In this document: positions 1-9,589 of the stretch, piece after piece
Layout: every line of letters begins with the position of its first letter
How positions within the stretch are numbered: position 1 is the first letter of the stretch
Assembly (NCBI GenBank): GCA_028693705.1
Contig: JAQUUX010000005.1
Coordinates: 1 to 63,546, forward strand
Origin: Lachnospiraceae bacterium
Lineage (GTDB): Bacteria > Bacillota > Clostridia > Lachnospirales > Lachnospiraceae
Length of the DNA: 63,546 nucleotides
Reading direction: 5' to 3'
The notes under the pieces: generated by a model
What the model was told of the DNA's origin: nothing
The model's input: the letters and a program-made list of their open reading frames with translations, nothing else
The model's database searches: none
Program-made: the position numbers and the translations under genes

Positions 1-24
1 TTGGTAGCTTAATTTTACATCAAA

Positions 25-41
25 AAGGAATGAGATTCCTT
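25..41 (+). terminator. possible terminator hairpin at window edge
   Basis: A perfect 7-bp inverted repeat (AAGGAAT/ATTCCTT, 3-nt loop) is followed by an imperfect T-rich stretch. It may end a gene lying before the window. The T tract is interrupted, so this is weak. Confidence 0.35.
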
Positions 42-137
42 ATATTTTGGGCATTTTTTTAAAGTTGTTCATTACAATGCTGATAAAATCAGGAGCTTGT
101 GGATAAATCTGCGGAAACTCAAGATCTCTTAATATTG

Positions 138-143
138 TATAAT
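138..143 (+). promoter_or_regulatory. candidate -10 box for the nhaC transcript
   Basis: A perfect TATAAT lies about 140 bp before the nhaC start and just before the tandem repeat. No good -35 hexamer sits 16-18 bp upstream, so this is a candidate only. Apart from this, the hairpin at 25-41 and the repeat, I see nothing coding in 1-284. Confidence 0.35.
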
Positions 144-165
144 ATCTTAATTAAGTGTAATTTCC

Positions 166-277
166 AAATACAAGGAGGAAAATCCTCTGCTCGCGCAGCT
201 CGCATTTTTCTTCGAAATACAAGGAGGAAAATCCTCTGCTCGCGCAGCTCGCATTTTTCTTCGAAAAACAAGGAGGA
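166..277 (+). repeat. 49-bp tandem repeat carrying duplicated Shine-Dalgarno sites
   Basis: Two full 49-bp copies (166-214 and 215-263) and a 14-base start of a third (264-277, one mismatch) lie head to tail. Each copy begins with CAAGGAGG, and the third supplies the ribosome site of the antiporter gene. In the full copies the AGGAGG is followed at once by a complementary ATCCTC, so GAGGA-AAA-TCCTC can form a hairpin that hides the site. A second small hairpin (CTGC-TCGC-GCAG) follows. The last copy lacks the hairpin partner, so the functional site stays open. This looks like duplication of a leader, or a small dispersed palindromic element. Confidence 0.85.
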
Positions 278-284
278 TTTGGTT

Positions 285-1796
285 ATGTTTGGTACTTGGT
301 GGTCTTTGGTTCCGCCTTTGCTTGCGATTTCGTTGGCATTGATAACAAAAGAAGTTTATTCTTCTTTATTTTGTGGTGTATTATTAGGTGCTTTATTTAC
401 AGCTGGTTTTCAGCCATGGAATACTTTTGAAACATTATTTACTACTATGACAGGCAGCATGGATTTGAATATAATTATCTTTGATGTTCTGTTAGGTATG
501 ATCATCATGTTAATGTCCCGTTCCGGTGGTTCTGCTGCTTATGGAAACTGGGCAACAAAGAAGATCAAAAACAAAAAGCAGGCGCTTCTTTCTACTTTTG
601 GTTTAGGTGTGCTGATCTTCGTAGATGATTATTTCAACTGTCTGACTGTTGGTTCCGTTATGCGTCCTGTAACGGACAAGTTCAAAGTTTCCAGAGCAAA
701 ACTTGCTTATATCATTGATGCTACTGCAGCTCCAATTTGTATTATTGCTCCAATTTCCAGCTGGGCCGCTGCCGTTAATTCCTATGTACCGGAGGGTAGC
801 TCCTTAACCGGATTCCAGTTATTCTTAAGTACAATTCCTTTTAACCTGTATGCGCTTCTTACCATTGTCATGGTGGTTGCTGTTATCTGTCTGAATTTAG
901 ACTTTGGTTTAATGGAAAAGCACGAAGTAAATGCTGCAAACGGTGATCTTTTCACTTCCGGGGAAGAAGAATTCAAGGCAATGGAAGAAGAAGAGAAAAA
1001 CTTTAATCCAAATGGTAAAGTAATTGATCTGGTTCTTCCGGTTGTTGTTCTAATTGGTTCTGCTATTTTCGGAATGATTTACACTGGTTTTCTGGGTGGT
1101 TCCACAAACGTGGTAGATGCTTTCGCAAATTGCGATGCAGAAATGAGTCTGATCTTTGCTACAATCGTAACTGTTATCTTCATGGGTATTTTGTATCTGC
1201 CAAGAAAGATCATGACTTTCAAAAATTTCATGGGTGCTTTAGCAGATGGCGCAAAACTGATGATCCCGGCAATCCTGATCCTTACTTTTGCATGGACCTT
1301 AAAGGGTATGGGCGATAACCTGGGTATTGGTGAATTTGTAAATGGTGCTGTAGGTGTCAATGCAACAGCCAGCATTTTTGTTCCTGCTGTTATGTTTGTT
1401 ATTGCATTGTTCTTGGCATTCTCCACCGGTACTTCCTGGGGAACTTTTGCTATTCTGGTTCCAATTGTAGTATCTATGTTTGCTGCTTCCGACGAAAAAA
1501 TGATGGTTATCGCTGTATCTGCTGTTCTGGCCGGTGCTGTTTGTGGCGATCATGTATCTCCAATTTCTGATACCACTATTATGTCTTCTTCCGGTGCACA
1601 GAGTAATCATATTAACCATGTTCAAACACAGATGCAATATGCAATGGTAGTTGCCATTGTTTGTATTCTTGGTTATATCATTGCAGGTATTACCAAGAAT
1701 TGGGTTATTTCCCTGGGCGTCAGCGCTGCTTTATTGATGATCATTTTGTTCACTATTCATAGCATCAATACTAAAAAAATGAAAGAAAACGCTTAA
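285..1796 (+). CDS. nhaC: Na+/H+ antiporter, NhaC family
   Basis: An integral membrane protein of 503 aa that by family exchanges cytoplasmic Na+ (or an organic acid pair) for H+. The start at 285 is chosen because AAGGAGG sits 8 bases before it; the open frame runs back to 99 only through non-conserved repeat DNA. Many hydrophobic segments are visible from WWSLVPPLLAI onward. Conserved acidic membrane motifs of the family are present: FVDDYFN near residues 112-118 and CGDHVSPISDTT near 420. A C39-like gene follows 43 bp downstream without a terminator. Substrate cannot be fixed from sequence; malate-lactate and arginine/ornithine-type exchangers share this family. Confidence 0.85.
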   Translation: MFGTWWSLVPPLLAISLALITKEVYSSLFCGVLLGALFTAGFQPWNTFETLFTTMTGSMDLNIIIFDVLLGMIIMLMSRSGGSAAYGNWATKKIKNKKQALLSTFGLGVLIFVDDYFNCLTVGSVMRPVTDKFKVSRAKLAYIIDATAAPICIIAPISSWAAAVNSYVPEGSSLTGFQLFLSTIPFNLYALLTIVMVVAVICLNLDFGLMEKHEVNAANGDLFTSGEEEFKAMEEEEKNFNPNGKVIDLVLPVVVLIGSAIFGMIYTGFLGGSTNVVDAFANCDAEMSLIFATIVTVIFMGILYLPRKIMTFKNFMGALADGAKLMIPAILILTFAWTLKGMGDNLGIGEFVNGAVGVNATASIFVPAVMFVIALFLAFSTGTSWGTFAILVPIVVSMFAASDEKMMVIAVSAVLAGAVCGDHVSPISDTTIMSSSGAQSNHINHVQTQMQYAMVVAIVCILGYIIAGITKNWVISLGVSAALLMIILFTIHSINTKKMKENA

Positions 1797-1839
1797 GTTT
1801 ATTTTTGCAATACAATAATAAAATCAGAGGTACAAAAGA

Positions 1840-2460
1840 ATGACATCCAAAATTATCCGCGCTCCTTACATCGACCAGACTGAAAAGTGGCCTACCGGCT
1901 GTGAAAGTGTTTCCACAGTCATGTTACTACAGTATCTGGGTTACGATATCAGCGTGGATGATTTTATTAAAAAGTATCTTATAAAAGATTCCTTTGAAAT
2001 AAGGCGCGGATATCTGTACGGCCCTGATCCCTATGAGATGTTCTGTGGAAGTCCTTATGATAAGGATTCTTATGGCTGTTATGCACCGGTTATTGTGAAC
2101 GCGCTGAATTCCTTTTTTGATTCCATTCCCAGCTGTCCATACTGTGCAGAAGATGCAACTGATATGCCTATGGGAATTTTACTGGAAACTTATATCGAAA
2201 ATGATATTCCTGTCATTTTTTGGTCCAGTCTGGACTGTCTGCCTACCATTATCGGACCGGATTGGAGATTAAAATCCTCCGGTGAAACTTTCACCTGGAT
2301 TTCTAATGAACACTGTATGTTATTAGTCGGCTATGATGACGAGAACTACTATTTTAATGATCCGTGGAAAAATCATGGAACTATCGGTTATGCCAAATCG
2401 CTCATCGAACAAAGACATCGCGAACAGCATTCTATGGCAGTTGTCATCACTTCTGAATAA
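1840..2460 (+). CDS. C39-like cysteine peptidase family protein
   Basis: A 206-aa protein with the papain-like C39 layout: Cys21 in TGCESVS, His158 in NEHCMLLVGYDD and Asp174 in YFNDPW, the expected catalytic triad order. No signal peptide or membrane segment is visible, so it probably acts in the cytoplasm or leaves by another route. In C39 bacteriocin exporters this fold cuts double-glycine leaders, but there is no ABC transporter here, and stand-alone C39_2 proteins are mostly uncharacterised. It is probably co-transcribed with the antiporter and is followed by a strong terminator. Confidence 0.7.
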   Translation: MTSKIIRAPYIDQTEKWPTGCESVSTVMLLQYLGYDISVDDFIKKYLIKDSFEIRRGYLYGPDPYEMFCGSPYDKDSYGCYAPVIVNALNSFFDSIPSCPYCAEDATDMPMGILLETYIENDIPVIFWSSLDCLPTIIGPDWRLKSSGETFTWISNEHCMLLVGYDDENYYFNDPWKNHGTIGYAKSLIEQRHREQHSMAVVITSE

Positions 2461-2461
2461 A

Positions 2462-2508
2462 AGAGTTCCGGAAACTCTAACACATTAGTTTCCGGAACTC
2501 TTATTTTT
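2462..2508. terminator. bidirectional intrinsic terminator
   Basis: A perfect 15-bp stem (2462-2476 with 2487-2501, 10-nt loop) is followed by TTATTTTTTA on the + strand. The A-rich stretch before it gives a weaker T tract on the - strand. It separates the convergent C39-like gene and GTPase-nuclease gene. Confidence 0.9.
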
Positions 2509-2515
2509 TACGCTT

Positions 2516-5257
2516 CTATAATTCCTTATTTCCCAGCCTGACATCTTCCATCAGAGCTGCCGTCTCTGCATCCAGACCGGAAAACAGATAATTCCTGCTG
2601 GTCTTATGCTGCTCCAGATATTCCTGTCTGATTTCCTGATTTACCTGATCAATCTCCACCTTCAAATCTCCGGCTGACATTCTGTAAGCTCCCTGTCCCA
2701 TGATGATAACCTGTTCTGTACCATCTGAAGTAGCTACGGTTACATGATGCTTTCTGGCTATTTCATGGGTTACCTTTTCTATGTACATATCTGCTGTTTC
2801 TGCTTCTTTGGTAAATACCACATGAATATTATGATAATCTATGATCTCTCCGGCATTTCCCTTTACCTTATAGGCATCAAATACCAGGATCAGGATGCAC
2901 TGTCTATATCCCTGATAATTACATAAAATATCCATCAGACGCATTCTGGCAGCATCCAGATTGTTTTTTGCAAGCTCCGACAATTCCTCCCAGGCAAAGA
3001 TAATGTTATATCCATCCACGAGAAGATATTCTTGTTCTTGCAGTTTCGATGGCTTATTTTTTCCGCCTTCTACTGTTTCTCTCTCCTGCATATGTGCAGA
3101 TTCCGTATGATTCTCTTTTCTTTCATAGCCTAATCCACTTTCCATAGAAGATCCCGGAAGTCTACGTTTTACCGGACCAAAGGTGCGGGCAAAAATTGCT
3201 TCCAATTCCTTATCCTCTGCAAAAGAAGTTGCTGTATATCCACTATCTGCACCACTTTTTACATTATTATATTTAAATGAAAGAGCTTCTTCATTTAAAG
3301 AAATATCGAAATCCTTTTCGGGGAACTGCACCGGTGGTTTCCAGCCTTCCAGATGCATGTATTCCTCCACTTGATTCCAAGGTACCAAAAAGCCTGCTCC
3401 ATGGGCACAAAATACAGACCCGGTTGGATTCTCCAGATCTGCTTCGCTGTCATATCCAATCGCCAATTCTACCTCTTCACTATTGTGGCAGGGTTCATAA
3501 CCCTTTAAAGTACAAAACAGTTTTCCTTTACCTCTGCTGTATGTCAAAAGCTCCTGCTGATAATTTTCCATGGTAGATACCGGTGCCTGCCCTGTCAAAG
3601 CAACCATACCGCCAATTGTCTCCGGTGCATCAAAGCTACCGTTCATCCGGGTCACATCAGACATTGCTCGTCCGATCATTTCCTCCGGTACCTCTATTCT
3701 GAATTGATACCATGGTTCCAGCAATATACTATGTGCTTTTTTGAGACCCTGTCGTATTGCCCTATAGGTTGCCTGTCTAAAGTCCCCACCCTCTGTATGC
3801 TTGGTATGAGCTTTACCGGTAATCAAGGTGATCTTCATATCTGTAATTGGTGATCCTGTAAGTACGCCGAGGTGTGTTTTTTCTTCCAGATGGGTAACAA
3901 TCAGCCGTTGCCAGTTACGATCCAATATATCTTCACTGCAGTCTGTCGCAAATTGTAATCCTGTACCTCTCTCTGCCGGTTCCAGCAGAAGGTGAACCTC
4001 TGCATAATGCCTTAACGGCTCAAAATGTCCAATTCCTTCTACCATATCCGCAATCGTTTCCTTATAGACAATAGCACCTGGTCCAAAAGCTATTGCTACA
4101 CCGAAGCGCTCTAACATCAAGGCTTTCAGGATATCGATCTGTACCTCTCCCATAAGCTTTGCATGTATTTCTCTTAACTGCTCGTTCCACTCAATATAAA
4201 GCTCCGGATATTCTTCCTCTAATAATCTCAATTGCTGTAGAATTTTATGGACATCATCTTCCGGCGAGAGGATCACCTGATACTGCAAAACAGGCTCCAA
4301 TACCGGCAATATCCCGTTTTCCTGTTCTATACCCATCCTCTGCCCAGGAAAGGACTGTCCCAATCCCGTAACGGCACAGATGCTGCCAGCCTCTGCCTGG
4401 TCTACTGTTTCATATTTTCCACCGGCATATATTCTGATCTGGTCGATTTTTTCTTCCCCTACCGGCATTTTTACTTTCAAAACACCACTCATTACTTTTA
4501 AATATGTGAGTCGGCTCCCTTGATTGTCTCTGGTAATCTTATATACTCTTGCTCCAAAATCTGTCTGGTTTCGTTCTACATGACAGTACTGATGCAGACT
4601 GTTCAACAGCTCGGATATTCCCTGCATTTTTAGGGCAGAACCAAAAAAGCAGGGGAAAATCTTTCTCCTGCTGATAAACGGCACTAGTTCTTCCGGTTTC
4701 AATCCGCCATTTTTCATGTAAAGCTCTAAAAGCTTTTCATCACAGAGTGCAAGCTTTTCGCACGTTTCTTCCTCTGTAGTCATGTCTTCAAAGAACGGAA
4801 TACAGGCTTCATCCAGATGTTCTCTGCACTCTGTCAGCAATTCGTCCGGTTCTGTCCCATCCAGATCCATCTTATTAATGAAGATAAAAACAGGTATCTG
4901 ATATCGTTTCAGCAATTTCCAAAGAGTGTCTGTATGTCCCTGTATTCCATCACTTCCACTGATAACCAGAATGGCATAATCCAATACCTGCAACGTTCTT
5001 TCCATTTCTGCAGAAAAATCTACATGTCCCGGTGTATCTAACAGAATAAATTCCTGTTCGCCCACAGAAAATTGGGCCTGCTTAGAAAAAATAGTAATAC
5101 CTCGCTCTTTTTCCATGGCAAAAGAATCCAGAAAAGCATCACCATGGTCTACCCGTCCCAATTTACGGATTTTTCCTGCCAGATATAGCAAACCCTCTGA
5201 TAATGTTGTTTTTCCTGCATCTACATGTGCCAGGATGCCTATTACCGTTTTTTCCAT
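2516..5257 (-). CDS. Tet(M)-like ribosomal GTPase fused to Rae1/YacP NYN nuclease
   Basis: A 913-aa two-part protein. Residues 1 to about 690 are an EF-G/ribosomal-protection-type translation factor: AHVDAGKTT P-loop at 10-18, DTPGH, NKMD, then the later EF-G-like domains with YDSEADLENPTGSVFCAHG near the end. A charged linker of about 50 aa follows. Residues 743-913 match the Rae1/YacP NYN (PIN-like) RNase, with acidic residues Asp748 (VDGYN), Asp794 (FDA), Asp823 (ETAD) and Asp845 (SDGTEQ). Rae1 of Bacillus subtilis is a ribosome A-site endonuclease, so the fusion would deliver a nuclease to the site its GTPase half occupies. The loop that carries STPADFRML in Tet(M) reads EGGDFRQATYRA here, so tetracycline resistance should not be assumed. 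It starts 10 bp after the kinase gene and is last in its operon. Confidence 0.85.
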   Translation of the reverse strand: MEKTVIGILAHVDAGKTTLSEGLLYLAGKIRKLGRVDHGDAFLDSFAMEKERGITIFSKQAQFSVGEQEFILLDTPGHVDFSAEMERTLQVLDYAILVISGSDGIQGHTDTLWKLLKRYQIPVFIFINKMDLDGTEPDELLTECREHLDEACIPFFEDMTTEEETCEKLALCDEKLLELYMKNGGLKPEELVPFISRRKIFPCFFGSALKMQGISELLNSLHQYCHVERNQTDFGARVYKITRDNQGSRLTYLKVMSGVLKVKMPVGEEKIDQIRIYAGGKYETVDQAEAGSICAVTGLGQSFPGQRMGIEQENGILPVLEPVLQYQVILSPEDDVHKILQQLRLLEEEYPELYIEWNEQLREIHAKLMGEVQIDILKALMLERFGVAIAFGPGAIVYKETIADMVEGIGHFEPLRHYAEVHLLLEPAERGTGLQFATDCSEDILDRNWQRLIVTHLEEKTHLGVLTGSPITDMKITLITGKAHTKHTEGGDFRQATYRAIRQGLKKAHSILLEPWYQFRIEVPEEMIGRAMSDVTRMNGSFDAPETIGGMVALTGQAPVSTMENYQQELLTYSRGKGKLFCTLKGYEPCHNSEEVELAIGYDSEADLENPTGSVFCAHGAGFLVPWNQVEEYMHLEGWKPPVQFPEKDFDISLNEEALSFKYNNVKSGADSGYTATSFAEDKELEAIFARTFGPVKRRLPGSSMESGLGYERKENHTESAHMQERETVEGGKNKPSKLQEQEYLLVDGYNIIFAWEELSELAKNNLDAARMRLMDILCNYQGYRQCILILVFDAYKVKGNAGEIIDYHNIHVVFTKEAETADMYIEKVTHEIARKHHVTVATSDGTEQVIIMGQGAYRMSAGDLKVEIDQVNQEIRQEYLEQHKTSRNYLFSGLDAETAALMEDVRLGNKEL

Positions 5258-5267
5258 TTATTATTCC

Positions 5268-7502
5268 TTATACAAGATATTTTTCCAATATGCGCTGTAA
5301 TTCTTCCAATTGAATTGGTTTGGTCAGAAAATCATTCATGCCTCCCACTATCATCTCATCCTTCATACCGGCAACCGCATTTGCTGTTAATGCTACAATA
5401 ATGGCTTGCTTAGCATAGTCATCGTTTCTTCCTCTGATTGCTTTCGTGGCTTCTAATCCATCCATTTGAGGCATAAGATAATCCATAAAGATCAAATCAT
5501 AACGATTTCCTTCTTCTAACAGTCGAAGTGCTTCCGCGCCGCTTCCTGCCAGAGCTATGGTTGCTTCAGTTTTCCTTAACAGTGCTGCAATTACTTTGCG
5601 ATTTACAGCGTTATCGTCTACTACCAGTATTTTTCGATTCGGAAAATGAAGCTGATTTAAATCAATCCTGTCCTCTATTTTTCGTTCTTTGCAATCGATA
5701 TGTGCTGATATAATCTGTGGGATTTCAAAATAAAAGGTGCTTCCCTGACCATAAACACTGTCTACTCCAATATTACCATCCATCAGCCCTACAATCCGTT
5801 TGCATAAGGCCAGACCAAGGCCGGTTCCTTCAATCGCTCTGTTTCTTTTTCCCTCAACCTGTTCAAATGCCTGAAACAGCTTTTCTTTGTCGCTTTCCCG
5901 AATGCCGATACCAGTATCCTTTACAGACACCACCAGCTTTCCCTGCCTGGTATTTTCCGGTTTCCACTTAACATGAAGGGTAATACTACCCTTCTCAGTG
6001 TATTTCACAGCATTGTTCAGTATATTAATGAATACCTGCCGAATCCTGCTTTCATCTCCATATAAACAGGTTGGCAGTTTTTCATCTATGTCTACAATGT
6101 AAGCTACCGGTTTGTCTTTCAGCTGAAAACTGATAATATGATTTACATCATCCACCATGCTCCTGCAATCATACTCTACCGGTAAAATATCCATCTTACC
6201 CGATTCTACCTTTGAAAAATCCAGAATATCATTCACGATGCCTAGAAGTGTTTCTGCCGAACTTTTCATGGTAATCACATAGTCCATTAACTCCGGTGGA
6301 AGCTTTTCTGCACTTAAAAGATCTGCCAGACCGCAAATTGCATTCATCGGCGTTCTGATCTCATGAGACATATTAGATAAAAAGTCTGATTTTGCCTGAT
6401 TTGCAATTTCTGCCTTTTCCTTCGCTTCTCTGAGCTGCCTCTTGTTTTCTTCCTCTGCCAGCATCTGTTCTGTTATGTTTTCCAGAGTCGCAACTGCTGA
6501 AACAGGCTGACCATTTCTATCTCTGTCCAGAATAGAAAAACGTGCCCTAATCCATTTATATTCCCCTGTATAATGATATCTGAATTTCGTTTCGTAGGAA
6601 TCCTTTTCTCCGGACAATGCTTTTTGCAGATTGTCGAGGCTAATCTCCCTTGCAAGTCTTTCACGATCTTCTTCATGTACATCCGGCAGAATATATTCCT
6701 CTACAGTTCCGGAAAAATTGCCCTCTGTTTCCAGTTTTTCCACCTGCTTCTTATCTAAAAGCAGTGAATCATAATAATCCTTTCGCAAATCCACATAATA
6801 TGCATTGATATAACTATGAAGCGTTCTGATCTGAATGTTTTTACTTTCTCTGGCAGAACGCTTAATTCCAATTCCTATCAGGATTCCCAGCAGCACGATA
6901 ACTACAAAAGCAGATCCGATGATTGTACCATTTGCTGCCAAATATTTTTCCATAGAAATATCAGCTCCAATAAAGGCAATCATTTTACCACTTTCATTCC
7001 TAATTGGATAAATGACGGTAAGAAGTCTCCCATATGTATCACTTTGCGTAAACACCGGATCCGGAGCTTTACCTGCATCGATTTCTGTCATTTCTTCCAG
7101 AAGCGAATCATTGTAATAATCTGTCGTTCCTAATGCACAGTGATTTTCACCTTCATCTGTATCAAACAAAAAGTAGGCCGTTTCCCGGTTTAATGTGGAA
7201 ATAGCATACAGATATGCAATATCCTCATTTGTATCTTTCAATTTACGAAGATCTGCCAGAATTCTCTCATAGCGAACATCCTGGTTTTCTTCCGATAAAT
7301 GATTCTGATAATAGGTAATCGTCTCCTCATCCAGATATAACGCCGCGGCCTGGACCATCTGCGTTGCTATTTTTCCATAATAATACTGCAAAAATGTTCC
7401 GGAAAAGATTAAGATACCACCTATGCTCACAAGCAGATACAAGAAGCAAATCAATCCAAGATATCCTTTTGCCTTCATCTCAAAATTATGTCTATGTTTC
7501 AT
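5268..7502 (-). CDS. hybrid sensor histidine kinase / response regulator
   Basis: A 744-aa membrane sensor. Transmembrane segments lie near residues 14-38 and 195-214 and enclose an extracytoplasmic Cache-like sensing region. A PAS-like domain (about 235-345, ending ATLENITEQ) and a coiled coil follow. The HisKA box is [15 protein letters not shown] with phospho-acceptor His380. The HATPase region has DTGIGI and [13 protein letters not shown] receiver domain ends the protein, with phospho-acceptor Asp674 in [11 protein letters not shown]. No Hpt domain or output domain is attached, so the final target must be another protein. It sits between the permease and the GTPase-nuclease, 15 and 10 bp away. 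The stimulus is unknown. Confidence 0.9.
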   Translation of the reverse strand: MKHRHNFEMKAKGYLGLICFLYLLVSIGGILIFSGTFLQYYYGKIATQMVQAAALYLDEETITYYQNHLSEENQDVRYERILADLRKLKDTNEDIAYLYAISTLNRETAYFLFDTDEGENHCALGTTDYYNDSLLEEMTEIDAGKAPDPVFTQSDTYGRLLTVIYPIRNESGKMIAFIGADISMEKYLAANGTIIGSAFVVIVLLGILIGIGIKRSARESKNIQIRTLHSYINAYYVDLRKDYYDSLLLDKKQVEKLETEGNFSGTVEEYILPDVHEEDRERLAREISLDNLQKALSGEKDSYETKFRYHYTGEYKWIRARFSILDRDRNGQPVSAVATLENITEQMLAEEENKRQLREAKEKAEIANQAKSDFLSNMSHEIRTPMNAICGLADLLSAEKLPPELMDYVITMKSSAETLLGIVNDILDFSKVESGKMDILPVEYDCRSMVDDVNHIISFQLKDKPVAYIVDIDEKLPTCLYGDESRIRQVFINILNNAVKYTEKGSITLHVKWKPENTRQGKLVVSVKDTGIGIRESDKEKLFQAFEQVEGKRNRAIEGTGLGLALCKRIVGLMDGNIGVDSVYGQGSTFYFEIPQIISAHIDCKERKIEDRIDLNQLHFPNRKILVVDDNAVNRKVIAALLRKTEATIALAGSGAEALRLLEEGNRYDLIFMDYLMPQMDGLEATKAIRGRNDDYAKQAIIVALTANAVAGMKDEMIVGGMNDFLTKPIQLEELQRILEKYLV

Positions 7503-7517
7503 CCCGCAACCTCTTTT

Positions 7518-8597
7518 CTATGCGATATGATCCTTCAGAATATGATACACACTGGCTACAATTGGAATACCAAATAAAATTCCTGTCACACCAAACAGTC
7601 CACCACCCGCAACAACTGCTGCGAATACCCATACGCCAGGTAATCCGATGGAAGATCCCACTACTTTAGGATAGATTACCTGTCCTTCAATCTGCTGCAG
7701 GATTACAATGAATATTACAAATAATAATGCTTTCATGGGTGATACCGTAAAAATCATAATTGCACCAAGCGTTGCTCCAATATATGCTCCGGCAACGGGG
7801 ATCAGCGCCGTACAGCCGATCATTACGCCAATCATCATAGCATATGGGAATCTGCAGATAGTCATACCAATCATACAAAGTGTCCCCAGGATAACTGCTT
7901 CTACGCATTGCCCAACTATAAAGTTATGGAAATTAGAATCCATTACCTTTACAACATAATAAAATTTGCTGCTCCATTTTTCTTTCAATACTGCACGCAC
8001 AAGTCTCTTTACCTGATTTGCAATTTTCTCTTTTCCCGCCAGCAAATACATGGAAAAGATCAAAGCCATAAGCAGATTGAAAATAATGGAAAATACTGAG
8101 GTCAGATATCCAAATATACTATTTCCCACACCGTTTCTAAGCCATTGCAAAACTCCTGTGGTAATTGCTTTCCAGTCAAAATGTGTCTGCAATTCCTGCA
8201 GGTTTGCATCTGATAAAAGGCGTGCCAGATATTCATTGGATTCCAGCATCATCCAGCCCTGTTCCAAGGCTTTAGGTATACTGTAAACGATCATAACGAC
8301 ACAAGATTCCAATTCCGGTACAATTAATGACATAACCAGTACAAATATAACCACAATACTGCCAAATGCCAGTAACATGCAGATAGCTCTCTTCCCTTTT
8401 GGTATGGAAAGCTTTGATTCATAAAATCGCATCAGGATATTAACAACATAAGCTATCATACAGCCTGTCAGCAATGGAGTCAGTACACTAAACATGGTAA
8501 TACCCCAATGAGTAATAGACTCCCAATATTTCACCACCAGGCATGCAATTGTGATCAAAACAACCAATGATGCCAGATTTTTACGTTCTTCTTTCAT
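7518..8597 (-). CDS. AI-2E family (PerM/YdiK-like) transporter
   Basis: A 359-aa polytopic membrane protein with the order of hydrophobic segments typical of the family: two N-terminal helices, an amphipathic middle region, and a C-terminal bundle including IEGQVIYPKVVGSSIGLPGVWV, a family hallmark. Members have been linked to AI-2 export, Na+/H+ exchange or osmotic adaptation, so the substrate is open. It lies 18 bp downstream of degV and 15 bp upstream of the hybrid kinase, in one apparent operon. Confidence 0.85.
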   Translation of the reverse strand: MKEERKNLASLVVLITIACLVVKYWESITHWGITMFSVLTPLLTGCMIAYVVNILMRFYESKLSIPKGKRAICMLLAFGSIVVIFVLVMSLIVPELESCVVMIVYSIPKALEQGWMMLESNEYLARLLSDANLQELQTHFDWKAITTGVLQWLRNGVGNSIFGYLTSVFSIIFNLLMALIFSMYLLAGKEKIANQVKRLVRAVLKEKWSSKFYYVVKVMDSNFHNFIVGQCVEAVILGTLCMIGMTICRFPYAMMIGVMIGCTALIPVAGAYIGATLGAIMIFTVSPMKALLFVIFIVILQQIEGQVIYPKVVGSSIGLPGVWVFAAVVAGGGLFGVTGILFGIPIVASVYHILKDHIA

Positions 8598-8615
8598 AAA
8601 ATCCTTTCTCCCGGA

Positions 8616-9494
8616 TCAGCCTTCTATAAACTGAATGCCGGCGCCCAGCAGACCTGAACCCAGATATACACTAAGTGCTGCACCTATTTTTGCCCGATAC
8701 AAAAATTGATAATCAGGAAACAGTTCCTTCATCTTAATTTCCAATGCATCTCCATCCTCCGGTGCCCCGCCATCGGCGACTACGATATTGTATTTTTCAC
8801 CATTTCTTTGTCTTTCCTGTACCAGCTGTATCAGCTTGGATTCCACCATTTTATGACCTCTTACCTTTGCTGCCGCATAGATTTCACCATCTTCATCAAA
8901 AGAGAGGATCGGTTTAATCCGTAGCATAGCACCGGCCAGAGCTGTTGCTTTTCCAATTCTGCCACCCTTTTGTAAGAACTCCATGGTATCTATGGAGAAA
9001 AATACTTTTGTGTTCTGAATTAACTTTTCTACCTTCTTTTTGATCTCTTCAAAAGAGAATCCCTGTCTGATATATTCTGCAGCCTGTAATGCAATGGCTC
9101 CAATTCCGATGCTTCCCTGGAAAGAATCAAATACAGCCACTTCCAGATTCTGTAAATCTTCCACCGCAAGACGGAAATGATTTATCGTGCCTGACAAACC
9201 GCCTGACAAAAGAACCGCCACTGCCTTCTGGTATCCCTGTTTTTTGATGGCATCCAATGTGTCAACAATGTCACTTCCCATGGGGGAACTGGTCTTGGGT
9301 AATTCGGTTTTTAATTTTTCATACACATCTGCAGCATGAATATCCACTCCGTCCCTATGTACTCCATCCTCACAGGATATCACCATGGGCAATACAAAAA
9401 TATTATATTTTTTCACTAATTCTTCCGGTACATCTGCACAGGAATCTGTTATGACTGCAATTTTTTCCTGTTCTTCCTTCGTATTATTTTCCAT
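8616..9494 (-). CDS. DegV family fatty-acid-binding protein
   Basis: A 292-aa cytoplasmic protein. The N-terminal half has ITDSCADVPEEL, and SGGLSGTINHF marks the lipid head-group binding pocket. The C-terminal half has SIDTMEFLQKGGRIGK, also conserved in the family. FakB proteins of this family present fatty acids to the kinase FakA; no fakA is nearby, so a role as a FakB is likely but not shown. The start is supported by GGAAGAG before the ATG. It is the second gene of the minus-strand operon. Confidence 0.88.
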   Translation of the reverse strand: MENNTKEEQEKIAVITDSCADVPEELVKKYNIFVLPMVISCEDGVHRDGVDIHAADVYEKLKTELPKTSSPMGSDIVDTLDAIKKQGYQKAVAVLLSGGLSGTINHFRLAVEDLQNLEVAVFDSFQGSIGIGAIALQAAEYIRQGFSFEEIKKKVEKLIQNTKVFFSIDTMEFLQKGGRIGKATALAGAMLRIKPILSFDEDGEIYAAAKVRGHKMVESKLIQLVQERQRNGEKYNIVVADGGAPEDGDALEIKMKELFPDYQFLYRAKIGAALSVYLGSGLLGAGIQFIEG

Positions 9495-9589
9495 TTTACT
9501 CTTCCGGAATTTACTTTTTCGGTTACTCCTCCTATGATATATCGTATTTCAATATTATAGCTCTTATTTACGCGATCGGAAACAACTCT

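Noticed and set aside
99..284. N-terminal extension of the antiporter frame from 99
   Set aside because: It reads through the 49-bp repeats, has no ribosome site and no membrane-protein character; the ATG at 285 has a strong site and matches the family start.
2516..5257. Calling the GTPase a tetracycline resistance gene
   Set aside because: The Tet(M)-specific loop is not conserved and a Rae1-type domain is fused; the family also contains factors without that role.
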